In this document: positions 25,207 through 33,999 of the stretch, piece by piece | Layout of the letters: every line of letters begins with the position of its first letter | Position numbering within the stretch: position 1 is the stretch's first letter | Assembly (NCBI GenBank): GCA_035629025.1 | Contig: DASPIU010000005.1 | Span: forward strand, 1 to 64,000 | Source: Stenotrophomonas_A sp035629025 | GTDB taxonomy: Bacteria; Pseudomonadota; Gammaproteobacteria; Xanthomonadales; Xanthomonadaceae | Direction: 5' to 3' | DNA length: 64,000 nt | Program-made: the position numbers and the translations under genes | The notes under the pieces: model-generated | Databases searched by the model: none | What the model saw: only the letters and a program-made list of their open reading frames with translations | What the model was told of the DNA's origin: nothing

Positions 25207-25923
25207 TCAGGCCGCGGCGGGCGCGGAGATTTCGCGCAAGCGGCCTTCGTGCAGTTCCAGCACGCGGTCGAGCTTGAACGCCAGGCTGCGGTCGTGGGTC
25301 ACCAGGATCAGGCTGGTACGGTGCTGGCGGTTGAGGTCGAGCATCAACTCGAACACCGTGGCCGCGGTACGGTCATCGAGGTTGCCGGTGGGTTCGTCAC
25401 CGAGCACACAGGCCGGGCGATTGACCAGTGCACGCGCCACAGCCGCACGCTGCCGTTCGCCACCGGACAACTCACCCGGCTTGTGCTCCAGGCGATGTCC
25501 CAGCCCCACCGCCTCCAGCAGCGCCGCAGCGCGCGTGCGTGCCGGTGCCACGTCTTCGCCCGCGAGCAGCACCGGCATCATCACGTTTTCCAGCGCGGTG
25601 AATTCCGGCAGCAGATGGTGGAACTGGTAGACAAAGCCCAGCGAGCGGTTGCGCAGACGGCCGCGCTCGCCGTCGGACAACTGCGACATCGACTGGCCGG
25701 CGACATAGACCTCGCCGGCGCTGGGCACGTCGAGCCCGCCCAGCAGGTGCAGCAAGGTGCTCTTGCCGGCACCGGACGCGCCGACGATCGCCACGGTCTC
25801 GCCCGGCGCCACGGCCAGGTCCAGCCCGTCGAACACCGGCGTGCGCAGGCGCCCCTCGGCGTAGGTCTTGCCCAGCCCGGCGGCGCGGATCACCGCGGTA
25901 GACGTCATCTTCGCCTCACTCAT
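25207..25923 (-). CDS. lolD: Lipoprotein-releasing ABC transporter ATP-binding protein LolD
   Basis: ATPase that powers release of outer-membrane lipoproteins to LolA. 238 residues. Walker A VGASGAGKST (G48-T56), Q-loop FVYQFHHLLPEFTALENVMMP, signature LSGGERQRAAVARAL, Walker B VLGDEPTGNLDD, H-loop VTHD. FHHLLPEF is the LolD-specific stretch. Start at 25923 overlaps the lolC stop by 8 nt; a second ATG at 25908 would avoid overlap. Confidence 0.95.
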   Translation of the reverse strand: MSEAKMTSTAVIRAAGLGKTYAEGRLRTPVFDGLDLAVAPGETVAIVGASGAGKSTLLHLLGGLDVPSAGEVYVAGQSMSQLSDGERGRLRNRSLGFVYQFHHLLPEFTALENVMMPVLLAGEDVAPARTRAAALLEAVGLGHRLEHKPGELSGGERQRAAVARALVNRPACVLGDEPTGNLDDRTAATVFELMLDLNRQHRTSLILVTHDRSLAFKLDRVLELHEGRLREISAPAAA

Positions 25924-27157
25924 AGCGCAGCGCCTCCGCCGGCTGGGTGCGCGCCGCGCGCCACGCCGGGTACAGGGTCGCCAGGAAACTCATCAGCAGG
26001 GCAACCAGGGTGATCGCCACCACGTCGCCGGTCTGCATGTCGGTAGGCAGGCCGGTGATGTAGTACACGTCCTCCGGCAGCAGCTTGATGCGGAACACCG
26101 CTTCGATCGCGCCGAGGATGCGTTCGAGGTTGAGGGTCAGGGTGATGCCGCCGACCACGCCAAGCACCGTGCCGATGATGCCGATCAGCGAGCCCTGCAC
26201 CATGAAGACCTTCATCACCCCGCCGGGGGTCAGGCCCAGGGTGCGCAGGATGGCGATGTCGGCCTGCTTGTCGGTCACCAGCATCACCTGCGAGGACACC
26301 AGGTTGAACGCACCCATCGCGATGATCAGCGACAGCAGGATGCCCATCACCGTCTTTTCCATGCGCAGCGAGTGATAGAGGTTGGCGTTTTCCTGGGTCC
26401 AGTCACTGACGCGGTGATCGCCGGGCAACTTCAAGGCCAGGTCGCTGGCCACTTCCCAGGCGCGGTCCATGTCGTGGAGCTTCAGGCGCACGCCGGTCAC
26501 GCCGTCCATGCGCAGCACGCGCGCCATGTCTTCCATGTTGGTGACGGCCAGTCCGCGGTCGATCTCGTTGTAGCCGGCCTCGAAGATGCCGCTGACGGTA
26601 AAGCGCTTGTAGCGCGGCGCGGCACCGAACGGCGTGGCCTGCGGCTCGGCCAGCATCACCACCACCTTGTCGCCGACGTTGACGCCGAGCCACAGCGCCA
26701 GCTCCTGCCCCAGCAGGATATTGTACGAACCGGGCACCAGGCTGTCGGCCGAACCCTGCTTCATCTTCTGCGCCAGCACCGAGACCTTGTTCTCCTGCGC
26801 CGGCACCACGCCGCGCACGATGGCCGGCTGGTTGCGCACGCCGGTGATCAGCGCCTGGCTCTCGATGTAGGGTGCGGCGCCAGCCACGCGCGGATCGGCA
26901 CTGGCCACGCGCAAGGCGGTCTGCCAGTCGCGCAGCGGCGCGCCGTCGGCACTGACCGTGGCGTGCGCGGCCATCTGCAGCAGGCGGTCGCGGATTTCCT
27001 TCTGGAAACCGCTCATCACCGCCAAAGTGGTGATCAGCACCGTGACCCCGAGCGCGATACCCAGGATGGACGCCATCGATATGAAGGAGATGAAGCCGTT
27101 GCGCCGTTTGGCGCGCAGGTAACGCAGGCCGATGGCGACAGGAAGGGGTTTGAACAT
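25916..27157 (-). CDS. lolC: Lipoprotein-releasing ABC transporter permease LolC/LolE family
   Basis: 413 residues, FtsX-like permease. One membrane segment near 25-50 (FISFISMASILGIALGVTVLI), a periplasmic domain at about 55-260, and three more segments in the C-terminal half, with a terminal RTQPAEALRYE. Only one permease gene is present with lolD; a separate lolE is not seen, so a homodimeric arrangement as proposed for LolF-type systems is possible. ATG at 27157 is preferred over GTG at 27166. Confidence 0.92.
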   Translation of the reverse strand: MFKPLPVAIGLRYLRAKRRNGFISFISMASILGIALGVTVLITTLAVMSGFQKEIRDRLLQMAAHATVSADGAPLRDWQTALRVASADPRVAGAAPYIESQALITGVRNQPAIVRGVVPAQENKVSVLAQKMKQGSADSLVPGSYNILLGQELALWLGVNVGDKVVVMLAEPQATPFGAAPRYKRFTVSGIFEAGYNEIDRGLAVTNMEDMARVLRMDGVTGVRLKLHDMDRAWEVASDLALKLPGDHRVSDWTQENANLYHSLRMEKTVMGILLSLIIAMGAFNLVSSQVMLVTDKQADIAILRTLGLTPGGVMKVFMVQGSLIGIIGTVLGVVGGITLTLNLERILGAIEAVFRIKLLPEDVYYITGLPTDMQTGDVVAITLVALLMSFLATLYPAWRAARTQPAEALRYE

Positions 27158-27169
27158 GCGCGGCACCGT

Positions 27170-27631
27170 TCAGGGAGCGCTATGGTGCCATTGCCGGCGT
27201 GATGGCGGTACTGCACGGCTGTCCGCGGCTAGTCGCAGTTCACGTCGTCGCGCGGGCGGCAGCGTGTCGGGGCAGAACAGCAAGCAGGTCCGCCGACGTG
27301 GCCCGCGCCGCCAGGACACCCAGGCCAGCGGCCCGCGCCACTGCACCTGCAACGTGGCAACCGGCAGGCCGTCCACGCTGGCCGGCACCTGCCCCCACGG
27401 TACGATCAGGTGGCGCGGCGGTTGCCGCATCCATGCCCATGCCTGCAGCAGGGCGATCAAGCCCAGCAGCGCGCCAGCCACGGCTGCCAGCCCTTGCGGC
27501 AGCGCCGACCATTGCAACGAGAAGTTGCCCAGCACCGCAGCGGTTCCCAGCGCGCCGGGAACCCAGCGCGACGGCCGCCACTCAAGCCGGCAAGGCGAGG
27601 ATGCGTTGGATGAGAGCGGCCTGCGGCGCAT
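27170..27631 (-). CDS. ygfX: YgfX (CptA)-like membrane protein
   Basis: About 153 residues. LEWRPSRW is followed by two membrane segments at about 30-75 and a cytoplasmic end with LLFCPDTLPPARRRELRL, fitting the YgfX/CptA family. In enterobacteria ygfX follows sdhE (ygfY), as here. CptA was described as a toxin affecting FtsZ/MreB, but this is contested. The start is uncertain: ATG at 27631 overlaps sdhE by 50 nt, and a later GTG would truncate the conserved block. Confidence 0.72.
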   Translation of the reverse strand: MRRRPLSSNASSPCRLEWRPSRWVPGALGTAAVLGNFSLQWSALPQGLAAVAGALLGLIALLQAWAWMRQPPRHLIVPWGQVPASVDGLPVATLQVQWRGPLAWVSWRRGPRRRTCLLFCPDTLPPARRRELRLAADSRAVPPSRRQWHHSAP

Positions 27632-27830
27632 CGGGACAGGCCTCGTAGCCCATGAACCAGCGCCACAACTTATCGTCTTCGCTTTCCAGCAGCAGCAGGA
27701 AGACGGCACGTTCGTCCGCTGCCGCCTGTGCCCAGCGCTGGTCGAGATAACGGCCAAACAGCTGGTCGAGCTCGCGCATGCCGCGCCGGCAGCGCCAGCG
27801 CAGCTTCTTCAGTTCGGTGGCTTCATCCAT
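27582..27830 (-). CDS. sdhE: FAD assembly factor SdhE
   Basis: 82-residue helical protein (YgfY/Sdh5/CptB family) that promotes covalent FAD attachment to SdhA. The family motif appears as LRWRCRRGMRELDQLFGRYL, normally RGMxE, followed by FLLLLESEDDKLWRWFMGYEACPD. It lies 25 nt after sdhB in the succinate dehydrogenase operon. Confidence 0.93.
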   Translation of the reverse strand: MDEATELKKLRWRCRRGMRELDQLFGRYLDQRWAQAAADERAVFLLLLESEDDKLWRWFMGYEACPDAPQAALIQRILALPA

Positions 27831-27855
27831 GGTGGTGCGCGTCCCGCGGCGCCGG

Positions 27856-28638
27856 TCAGGCGCGGCGGGCCATCATCAGCTTCTTGATCTCGGCGATCGC
27901 CAGCGCCGGATTCAGGCCCTTCGGGCAGGTCCGCGCGCAGTTCATGATGGTGTGGCAGCGATACAGCTTGAACGGATCTTCCAGGTCGTCCAGGCGCGCA
28001 CCGGTGTCCTCGTCGCGCGAGTCGATGATCCAGCGATAGGCCTGCAACAGGATCGCCGGGCCCAGGTAGCGTTCGCCGTTCCACCAGTAACTCGGGCAGC
28101 TGGTCGAGCAGCACGCGCACAGGATGCACTCGTACAGGCCATCGAGCTTCTTGCGGTCTTCCGGCGACTGCAGGCGCTCGCGATCCGGCGGCGGCGGCGT
28201 CTGCGTGCGGATCCACGGCTTGATCGAGGCGTACTGCGCGTAGAAGTGGGTCAGGTCCGGCACCAGGTCCTTGACCACGCTCATGTGCGGCAGCGGGTAG
28301 ATCGGCACCTCGGCCTTGCCGCAGGCGCTGATCGCCTTGGTGCAGGCCAGGGTATTGGTGCCGTCGATGTTCATCGCGCACGAACCGCAGATGCCTTCGC
28401 GGCAGGAGCGGCGGAACGTCAGCGTCGGGTCGATCTCGTTCTTGATCTTGATCAGCGCGTCCAGAACCATCGGCCCGCACTTGTCGAGGTCAACCTCGTA
28501 GGTGTCGGTACGCGGGTTGGCGCCGTCGTCGGGGTTCCAGCGATAGACCTTGAAGGTGCGCACATTGGTCGCACCCGGCGCGGGAAAATGCTTGCCCTTG
28601 CCGATCTTGGAATTCTTGGGGAGGGTGAACTCTGCCAT
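27856..28638 (-). CDS. sdhB: Succinate dehydrogenase iron-sulfur subunit
   Basis: 260-residue electron-transfer subunit of complex II. [2Fe-2S] ligands C79, C84, C87 and C99 (RSCREGICGSC...LAC). [4Fe-4S] and [3Fe-4S] ligands fall in CILCACCSTSC (C171, C174, C177, C181) and CHTIMNCARTC (C228, C234, C238). Separated from sdhA by a 116-nt spacer filled with GGGAATGG/CCATTCCC repeats. Confidence 0.97.
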   Translation of the reverse strand: MAEFTLPKNSKIGKGKHFPAPGATNVRTFKVYRWNPDDGANPRTDTYEVDLDKCGPMVLDALIKIKNEIDPTLTFRRSCREGICGSCAMNIDGTNTLACTKAISACGKAEVPIYPLPHMSVVKDLVPDLTHFYAQYASIKPWIRTQTPPPPDRERLQSPEDRKKLDGLYECILCACCSTSCPSYWWNGERYLGPAILLQAYRWIIDSRDEDTGARLDDLEDPFKLYRCHTIMNCARTCPKGLNPALAIAEIKKLMMARRA

Positions 28639-28754
28639 GGCTCTAATTCCGGGAATGGGGAATAAGGAATGGGGAATGGAAAGAGCGGGCGGCCGAGGCC
28701 GGACGAAGCAGCAACTTCGATTCCCGGTTCTCCATTCCCGATTCCCGGCTTTGG
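28639..28754. repeat. Inverted GGGAATGG/CCATTCCC repeat between sdhA and sdhB
   Basis: On the plus strand, 28651-28680 is a run of GGGAATGGGGAAT-type units and 28718-28748 carries the inverse units ending CCATTCCCGATTCCC. They can pair into an imperfect hairpin. The same family recurs at 56914-57000. Confidence 0.7.
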
Positions 28755-30545
28755 TCAGTAAACGCGCGGCTTCGGCGGCACCACGTCCACGTCGGGGCTG
28801 AGCGTGTACATGTGCACCGGGCGATAGTCGAAGCTGCACTTGCCCTTGTCGTCGACCGAGACCAGGGTGTGCTTCTGCCAGTTCACGTCGTCGCGGTCCG
28901 GATAGTCCTCGTGCGCGTGCGCGCCGCGGCTTTCCTTGCGCTGCTCGGCTGAATTGATCGTCGCCACCGCGTTGAGCAGCAGGTTGTTCAACTCGTAGGT
29001 CTCGATCAGGTCCGAGTTCCAGACCAGCGAGCGGTCGGACACCTTCACGTCCTCGAACATGCCGAAGATCTGGTCCATCTTCTCGCAGCCTTCCTGCAGC
29101 GTCTTGCTGGTGCGGAACACCGCCGCGTCGGACTGCATGGTGCGCTGCATCTTGTCGCGGATCACCGCCGTCGGCGTGCTGCCGTTGGCGTTGCGCAGCT
29201 TGTCCAGCAGGCCCAGCGCCTTGTCGCAGGCATCGGAGGCCAGCGGCTTGTGCGGCTGGTTGGTCTTGATCGTCTCGGCGCAGCGGTTGCTGACCGCGCG
29301 GCCAAACACCACCAGGTCCAGCAGCGAGTTGGAGCCCAGGCGGTTGGCGCCGTGCACCGACACGCAGGCGGCCTCGCCAATGGCGTACAGGCCGGGCACG
29401 ACCGCATCGGGGTTGTCGCCGACCTTGCGCACCACTTCGCCGTGGTAGTTGGTCGGGATGCCGCCCATGTTGTAGTGCACGGTCGGAATGACCGGGATCG
29501 GCTCCTTGCTCACGTCCACGCCGGCGAAGATGTGGGCGCTCTCGGCGATGCCGGGGAGCTTCTCGTTGATCACTTCCGGGCCCAGATGGGTCAGGTCGAG
29601 CAGGATATGGTCCTTGTGCTCGCCGACGCCGCGGCCTTCGCGGATCTCGATGGTCATCGAACGGCTGACCACGTCGCGCGAGGCCAGGTCCTTGTAGTGC
29701 GGCGCATAGCGCTCCATGAAACGCTCGCCGTTGCTGTTGCGCAGGATGCCGCCTTCGCCGCGCACGCCCTCGGTGATCAGGCAGCCGGCGCCGTAGATGC
29801 CGGTCGGGTGGAACTGCACGAACTCCATGTCCTGCATCGGCAGGCCGGCGCGCATCACCAGGCCGCCGCCGTCACCGGTGCAGGTGTGGGCGGAGGTGGC
29901 GCTGAAGTAGGCACGGCCGTAGCCGCCGGTGGCCAGCACCACGCCATGGGCGCGGAACAGGTGCAGCGAACCTTCGGCCATGTCCAGGGCGAGCACGCCG
30001 CGGCACACGCCCTCTTCGTCGAAGATCAGGTCCAGCGCGAAGTACTCGATCATGAAGCGCGCGTTGTGCGCCAGCGACTGCTGGTACAGCGTGTGCAGCA
30101 TGGCGTGGCCGGTACGGTCGGCGGCCGCGCAGGTGCGCTGCGCCGGCGGGCCTTCGCCGTAGCGCGTGGTCATGCCACCGAACGGGCGCTGGTAGATCTT
30201 GCCTTCCTCGGTACGCGAGAACGGCACGCCGTAGTGTTCCAGCTCGATGATGGCCGGGATCGCCTCACGGCACATGTACTCGATGGCATCCTGGTCGCCC
30301 AGCCAGTCCGAGCCCTTGATGGTGTCGTAGAAGTGATAGCGCCAGTCGTCCTCGCCCATGTTGCCCAGCGCGGCGGAAATGCCGCCCTGCGCGGCCACGG
30401 TGTGCGAGCGGGTCGGGAAGACCTTGGTCAGGCAGACCGTCTGCAGGCCCTTCTGGGCCAGGCCGAAGGTCGCGCGCAAGCCGGCGCCACCGGCGCCGAC
30501 GACGACCATGTCGTACTTGTGTTCGGTGATCTTGTAGGCGGACAT
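28755..30545 (-). CDS. sdhA: Succinate dehydrogenase flavoprotein subunit
   Basis: 596-residue catalytic subunit. N-terminal FAD fold VVVGAGGAGLRATFGLA; the covalent FAD histidine is H48 in FPTRSHTVAAQGG. Active-site blocks include FVQFHPTGIYGAGCL, HYNMGGIPTNYHGEV and GANRLGSNSLLDLVVFGR. Starts 6 nt after the sdhD stop. Confidence 0.98.
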   Translation of the reverse strand: MSAYKITEHKYDMVVVGAGGAGLRATFGLAQKGLQTVCLTKVFPTRSHTVAAQGGISAALGNMGEDDWRYHFYDTIKGSDWLGDQDAIEYMCREAIPAIIELEHYGVPFSRTEEGKIYQRPFGGMTTRYGEGPPAQRTCAAADRTGHAMLHTLYQQSLAHNARFMIEYFALDLIFDEEGVCRGVLALDMAEGSLHLFRAHGVVLATGGYGRAYFSATSAHTCTGDGGGLVMRAGLPMQDMEFVQFHPTGIYGAGCLITEGVRGEGGILRNSNGERFMERYAPHYKDLASRDVVSRSMTIEIREGRGVGEHKDHILLDLTHLGPEVINEKLPGIAESAHIFAGVDVSKEPIPVIPTVHYNMGGIPTNYHGEVVRKVGDNPDAVVPGLYAIGEAACVSVHGANRLGSNSLLDLVVFGRAVSNRCAETIKTNQPHKPLASDACDKALGLLDKLRNANGSTPTAVIRDKMQRTMQSDAAVFRTSKTLQEGCEKMDQIFGMFEDVKVSDRSLVWNSDLIETYELNNLLLNAVATINSAEQRKESRGAHAHEDYPDRDDVNWQKHTLVSVDDKGKCSFDYRPVHMYTLSPDVDVVPPKPRVY

Positions 30546-30551
30546 CTTTGA

Positions 30552-30935
30552 TCAGTTCCCCAGCGCGATGCGAGCGACCGCGAAAACACTGACGATTGCA
30601 CCCAGGGCGGCGATGAACTTCACCGATACCTGCAGCGCCAGGGCCAGAAGGTTGTTGTGGACGTAGTCTTCGAGGATCACCTGCAGGCCGATCTGCGCGT
30701 GCCAGAACGAGGCAATCAGGAACCCGACCAGCAGCACCGCGTTCCACGGCCGCGCGATGGCGGCGGTCGCTGCGGCGTAGTCAGCGCCGATCAGGCTCAG
30801 CACGAAGGCCACGAACCAGATGCCCAGCACCACCAGCGCGGTGGCGGTCAGGCGCTGCATGACGAAATGCTCGGTGCCGGTCTTGGCGGCGCCCAGGCCG
30901 CGGACGTTCTTCAGCGGCGTGCGGTAACGGTTCAT
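30552..30935 (-). CDS. sdhD: Succinate dehydrogenase membrane anchor subunit
   Basis: 127 residues with three membrane segments. Haem ligand H79 and the quinone-site pair D90-Y91 are spaced as in E. coli SdhD (H71, D82-Y83). Overlaps sdhC by the ATGA junction. Confidence 0.94.
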   Translation of the reverse strand: MNRYRTPLKNVRGLGAAKTGTEHFVMQRLTATALVVLGIWFVAFVLSLIGADYAAATAAIARPWNAVLLVGFLIASFWHAQIGLQVILEDYVHNNLLALALQVSVKFIAALGAIVSVFAVARIALGN

Positions 30936-31327
30936 GCCATCCCCCGGGTGGTCAGCACATAGGCCCAGATCAGCGCGGTGATGACCAGGCTGCCCACCAC
31001 CGACAGCCAGCTGCTGCGCACGAAGGCGGGAATGCTGTAGCCGTGGCCGAAGTCCTGCACGATGTGGCGGATGCCGTTGCACAGGTGGTAGGCGAAGCAC
31101 CATGCCCAGGCGAACAGGAACAGCTGGCCATACCAGGCGCCAGCGATCTGGCGGAAGCAGTTCCAGTGCTCCTCGCCCATCATCAGCGCCAGCAGGCCGG
31201 CGGCGATGATCAGGGCTCCAAGGGAAAGCACGATGCCCGTGGCTCGATGCAGGATCGAGGTGGCCATCTGGATCTGCCAGCGATACACCTGCAGGTGTGG
31301 TGACAAGGGACGTTCTGGGGTCGCCAT
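30932..31327 (-). CDS. sdhC: Succinate dehydrogenase cytochrome b556 subunit
   Basis: 131 residues, three membrane segments. Family motif SPHLQVYRWQIQMATSILHR contains the quinone-site S24 and R28, and the haem-ligand block is FAYHLCNGIRH with H81. ATG at 31327 gives the usual N-terminus RPLSPHLQVY. Sits 55 nt downstream of the DUF1674 gene. Confidence 0.95.
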   Translation of the reverse strand: MATPERPLSPHLQVYRWQIQMATSILHRATGIVLSLGALIIAAGLLALMMGEEHWNCFRQIAGAWYGQLFLFAWAWCFAYHLCNGIRHIVQDFGHGYSIPAFVRSSWLSVVGSLVITALIWAYVLTTRGMA

Positions 31328-31382
31328 TCGCTGACTCTGTTTCTCGGCTGGGCGGCGCAGTTGCCGCGTTGGCTTGCGCTGC

Positions 31383-31550
31383 TCAGAAATCGATGCAGCG
31401 ACCGTTTTTTTCCCAATCCCCATAACGCACCGGATCCAGTCCGCCGCGGCCGCCGATCTCCGTGGACCCGGTTTCCGCAACAGAAGGTTCTGCCGGAAGT
31501 GCCGTGTCTTCGGGTTCGGACTCGGGATGAGGAGTTGTTTGGCCTATCAT
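31383..31550 (-). CDS. DUF1674 protein, SDHAF4-type succinate dehydrogenase assembly factor
   Basis: 55-residue protein. A disordered acidic N-terminus is followed by the conserved end EIGGRGGLDPVRYGDWEKN and a terminal GRCIDF, the DUF1674 signature. In mitochondria the homologue SDHAF4 (Sdh8) binds flavinated SdhA and helps it assemble with SdhB. Placement as first gene of the sdh operon supports the same job here (inference). A well-formed promoter lies just upstream, leaving only about 14 nt of leader. Confidence 0.85.
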   Translation of the reverse strand: MIGQTTPHPESEPEDTALPAEPSVAETGSTEIGGRGGLDPVRYGDWEKNGRCIDF

Positions 31551-31570
31551 TGTGGTCTCGCAACGCACAA

Positions 31571-31599
31571 ATTTTATGCCTCGCCCCCGTGCATGACAA
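31571..31599 (-). promoter_or_regulatory. Predicted sigma-70 promoter of the sdh operon
   Basis: Minus-strand TTGTCA (31594-31599) and TAAAAT (31571-31576) are separated by exactly 17 nt. The -35 hexamer overlaps the first codons of divergent ygfZ. The start site would be near 31564, so the first gene has a very short leader. Confidence 0.65.
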
Positions 31600-32494
31600 C
31601 CTTCACATAACCGCGGCGCCGTTTTCGGCGCTGCCGGGCCACGCCGTGGTCGCGCTGCAAGGGCCTGATGCCGTGGCTTTCGCGCAGGCCCAGTTCGCCA
31701 ACGACCTGAGCGCGCTGGCACCCGGGCAGTGGCAGTGGAGCGCCTGGCTCAGCGCCAAGGGCCGGGTGATTGCGCTCTTCATGCTGTGTCGCGTGCGCGA
31801 GGACAGCTTGTGGCTGGTCCTGGCCGATGGACGCGCGCCGGCCCTGGCCGAACAGCTGCAGCGCTTCGTGTTCCGGCGCAAGGTCCGCATCAGCGTGCGC
31901 GAGGACCTGCACGCCGGCGGGCGCTTTGCCGCGCCCGAGCGCGCGCAGGGCAGCACGCTGGACGCAGGCGCCGATGCCAGCGCAACTGACCCGGCCAGCG
32001 GCCCCGCGCAGGTGGAATTCGACCTGGGCAGCGCGGCGTTGCCGCGCACGCTGCGGATCAGCGCGCAAACCTTTGCCGAACATGGCGACTTCGAGACGCA
32101 ATGGCGCCAGGCCGACTTGCGCCTGGGCCTGCCGCGCCTGGATGACAGCGCCGTCGAGCAATGGACGCCGCAGCAGATCGGCCTGGACCGGCTCAACGCC
32201 TACAGCGTCAGGAAAGGCTGCTACCCGGGCCAGGAGATCGTGGCGCGCACGCATTTCCTCGGCAAGGCCAAGCGCGTGGCGCAACTGCTGACGGTGCCGG
32301 CGGGGACGCCAGCCGGCGCCACCCTGCAACAGGCCGCTGCCGGCGAAGGCAGCAGCGCCGCCGTCGGTACGCTGGCCAGCGTTGGCGGCACGCTGGCGCT
32401 GGCGGTTTTGCCCATCGACAGCGAAGGCATGCAACTGCAGCTGGGCGACACGCCGGTGTCGTTGCAGCCGCTGCTCGAAGGCCTGGCCCGCTGA
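31589..32494 (+). CDS. ygfZ: Folate-binding Fe-S assembly protein YgfZ
   Basis: GcvT-like protein that uses tetrahydrofolate in repair or maturation of Fe-S enzymes. About 301 residues. The diagnostic motif KGCYPGQEIVARTHFLGKAKR is present near residue 210, with its invariant cysteine. The GTG at 31589 is the best in-frame start before conserved ALPGHAVVALQGPDAVAFAQAQFANDL, but no Shine-Dalgarno is evident. Divergent from the sdh operon, whose Fe-S clusters are a plausible client. Confidence 0.88.
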   Translation: MHDNLHITAAPFSALPGHAVVALQGPDAVAFAQAQFANDLSALAPGQWQWSAWLSAKGRVIALFMLCRVREDSLWLVLADGRAPALAEQLQRFVFRRKVRISVREDLHAGGRFAAPERAQGSTLDAGADASATDPASGPAQVEFDLGSAALPRTLRISAQTFAEHGDFETQWRQADLRLGLPRLDDSAVEQWTPQQIGLDRLNAYSVRKGCYPGQEIVARTHFLGKAKRVAQLLTVPAGTPAGATLQQAAAGEGSSAAVGTLASVGGTLALAVLPIDSEGMQLQLGDTPVSLQPLLEGLAR

Positions 32495-32511
32495 GCGCGG
32501 GCCGGCCCCGC

Positions 32512-33585
32512 CTACAGTCGCAGCTCGCTCTGCGGGTCGAAGAAGTGCAGGTGCGCGCCATGCAGCGCCACTGGCAGGGTGCCGCCCACCGGCGGCAGCG
32601 ACTGCGGCGGCACGCGCATCACCAGCGCCTGCTGGTCCAGGCCCAGGTTGACGAAAATCTCATTGCCCACCGGCTCCAGCCCTTCCACGCGCGCCTCGAA
32701 GGCCACCGGTTCGCCCGCCGCGGCCGGCTGCAGGTGCTCGGGGCGGATGCCCACCAGCACTTCCCTGCCCTGCCAATCGGCTGGAGCCGCGGTGCCGGCC
32801 AGGGGCACCAGGCGACCATCGCCCAGGCGCAGGCCGCCTTCGCCGAGCGTGCCGCGCAATACATTCATCGCCGGACTGCCGAGAAAGCCGGCCACGAACA
32901 GATTCGCGGGGCGCTCGTACAGCGCCATCGGCGTGTCGATCTGCTGGATCACCCCGGCATTGAGCACCACGATGCGCTGGCCCAGGGTCATCGCCTCCAC
33001 CTGGTCGTGGGTGACGTAGACCATGGTCGTGCCCAGCTTGCGGTGCAGCTGCGCGATCTCGGTGCGCACGCTGTGGCGCAGCTTGGCGTCGAGGTTGGAC
33101 AGCGGCTCATCGAGCAGGAACACCGCCGGCTCGCGCACCATCGCCCGGCCCAGGGCCACGCGCTGGCGCTGGCCGCCGGACATCGCCTTGGGCAGTTTGT
33201 CGAGCATGTCGGTCAGGCCGAGCATCTCGGCGGCGTTGCGCACGCGCTCGTCGATCAACGCCTGCGGGTGGCCGCGCAGCTTCAGGCCGAAGGCCAGGTT
33301 CTGGCGCACGCTCATGTGCGGATACAGCGCATAGCTCTGGAACACCATGGCGATGTCGCGGTCCTTGGGCGCCACGTCGTTGACGATGCGGTCGCCAATG
33401 CGCAGCGTGCCGCCGCTGATCTCCTCCAGACCGGCGATCATGCGCAGCAAGGTCGACTTGCCGCAGCCCGAAGGCCCGACCAGCACCATCAACTCGCCGT
33501 CGGCCACCTCGAACGTCGCGCCCTGCACCGCGACCTGCCCGTTGTCGTAAACCTTGCGGACGTTCTCCAACTGCACTTTCGCCAT
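32512..33585 (-). CDS. ugpC: Sugar ABC transporter ATPase, MsmK/MalK/UgpC type
   Basis: 357 residues. Walker A GPSGCGKST (G37-T45), Q-loop VFQSYALYPHMSVRQNL, signature MSGGQRQRVALGRAM, Walker B VFLLDEPLSNLDAKLR, H-loop YVTHDQVEAM, then an OB-fold (TOBE) regulatory domain from about 240. No permease or binding protein is adjacent. ATPases of this type can be shared between sugar importers. An operator identical in pattern to those before the 46-49 kb importer operon lies upstream, so it likely powers that importer. The symbol reflects common annotation, not proven glycerol-3-phosphate transport. Confidence 0.9.
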   Translation of the reverse strand: MAKVQLENVRKVYDNGQVAVQGATFEVADGELMVLVGPSGCGKSTLLRMIAGLEEISGGTLRIGDRIVNDVAPKDRDIAMVFQSYALYPHMSVRQNLAFGLKLRGHPQALIDERVRNAAEMLGLTDMLDKLPKAMSGGQRQRVALGRAMVREPAVFLLDEPLSNLDAKLRHSVRTEIAQLHRKLGTTMVYVTHDQVEAMTLGQRIVVLNAGVIQQIDTPMALYERPANLFVAGFLGSPAMNVLRGTLGEGGLRLGDGRLVPLAGTAAPADWQGREVLVGIRPEHLQPAAAGEPVAFEARVEGLEPVGNEIFVNLGLDQQALVMRVPPQSLPPVGGTLPVALHGAHLHFFDPQSELRL

Positions 33586-33999
33586 TCGCTAACCTCTCCG
33601 GATATCGTGCGTCGCAACGCGGATCACCGCGCCGGCTTCGAATGGTCGCTGATGAAACTGCTCGCAATCGAATGCATTCGTTTTATTCTGACATGTAAGC
33701 GTTTTCATCTGGCAACATCCAACACGGGAGGAGGCAGACGATGGAACAGCAGGACCGTTCGTGCGCGTATGGAGCGCGGGGACGCCGCCCATGCGCAAAT
33801 CGCGCCTTCGCTATGCCGTCGGGGTGCTAACGGTGCGCCGACATAACTGCAACAATCGGGGACTTTGGCCGGATCGCCTAGTGCGCGCGCGCAATCGCGC
33901 GCGGACGTGGCACAGAGCTGGAAACGGGCACACTGGAACTACAAGACAACCTGCCCTGCCCGACCCCCTTGAACCCCAGGATTCACGCCATTGACAACG
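33586..33999. other. Divergent intergenic region, ugpC-zwf
   Basis: 414 nt without a convincing gene. It contains a LacI-type operator at 33694-33707 and A/T-rich DNA near 33660-33720 on the ugpC side. On the zwf side I could not pick a secure promoter; the sequence becomes G+C-rich from 33760. Confidence 0.6.
33694..33707. promoter_or_regulatory. LacI-family operator upstream of ugpC
   Basis: TGTAAGCGTTTTCA fits the palindrome TGNAANCGNTTNCA, which also occurs at 48439-48452 and 49646-49659. It is 109 nt upstream of the ugpC start and 293 nt from zwf. Confidence 0.75.
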
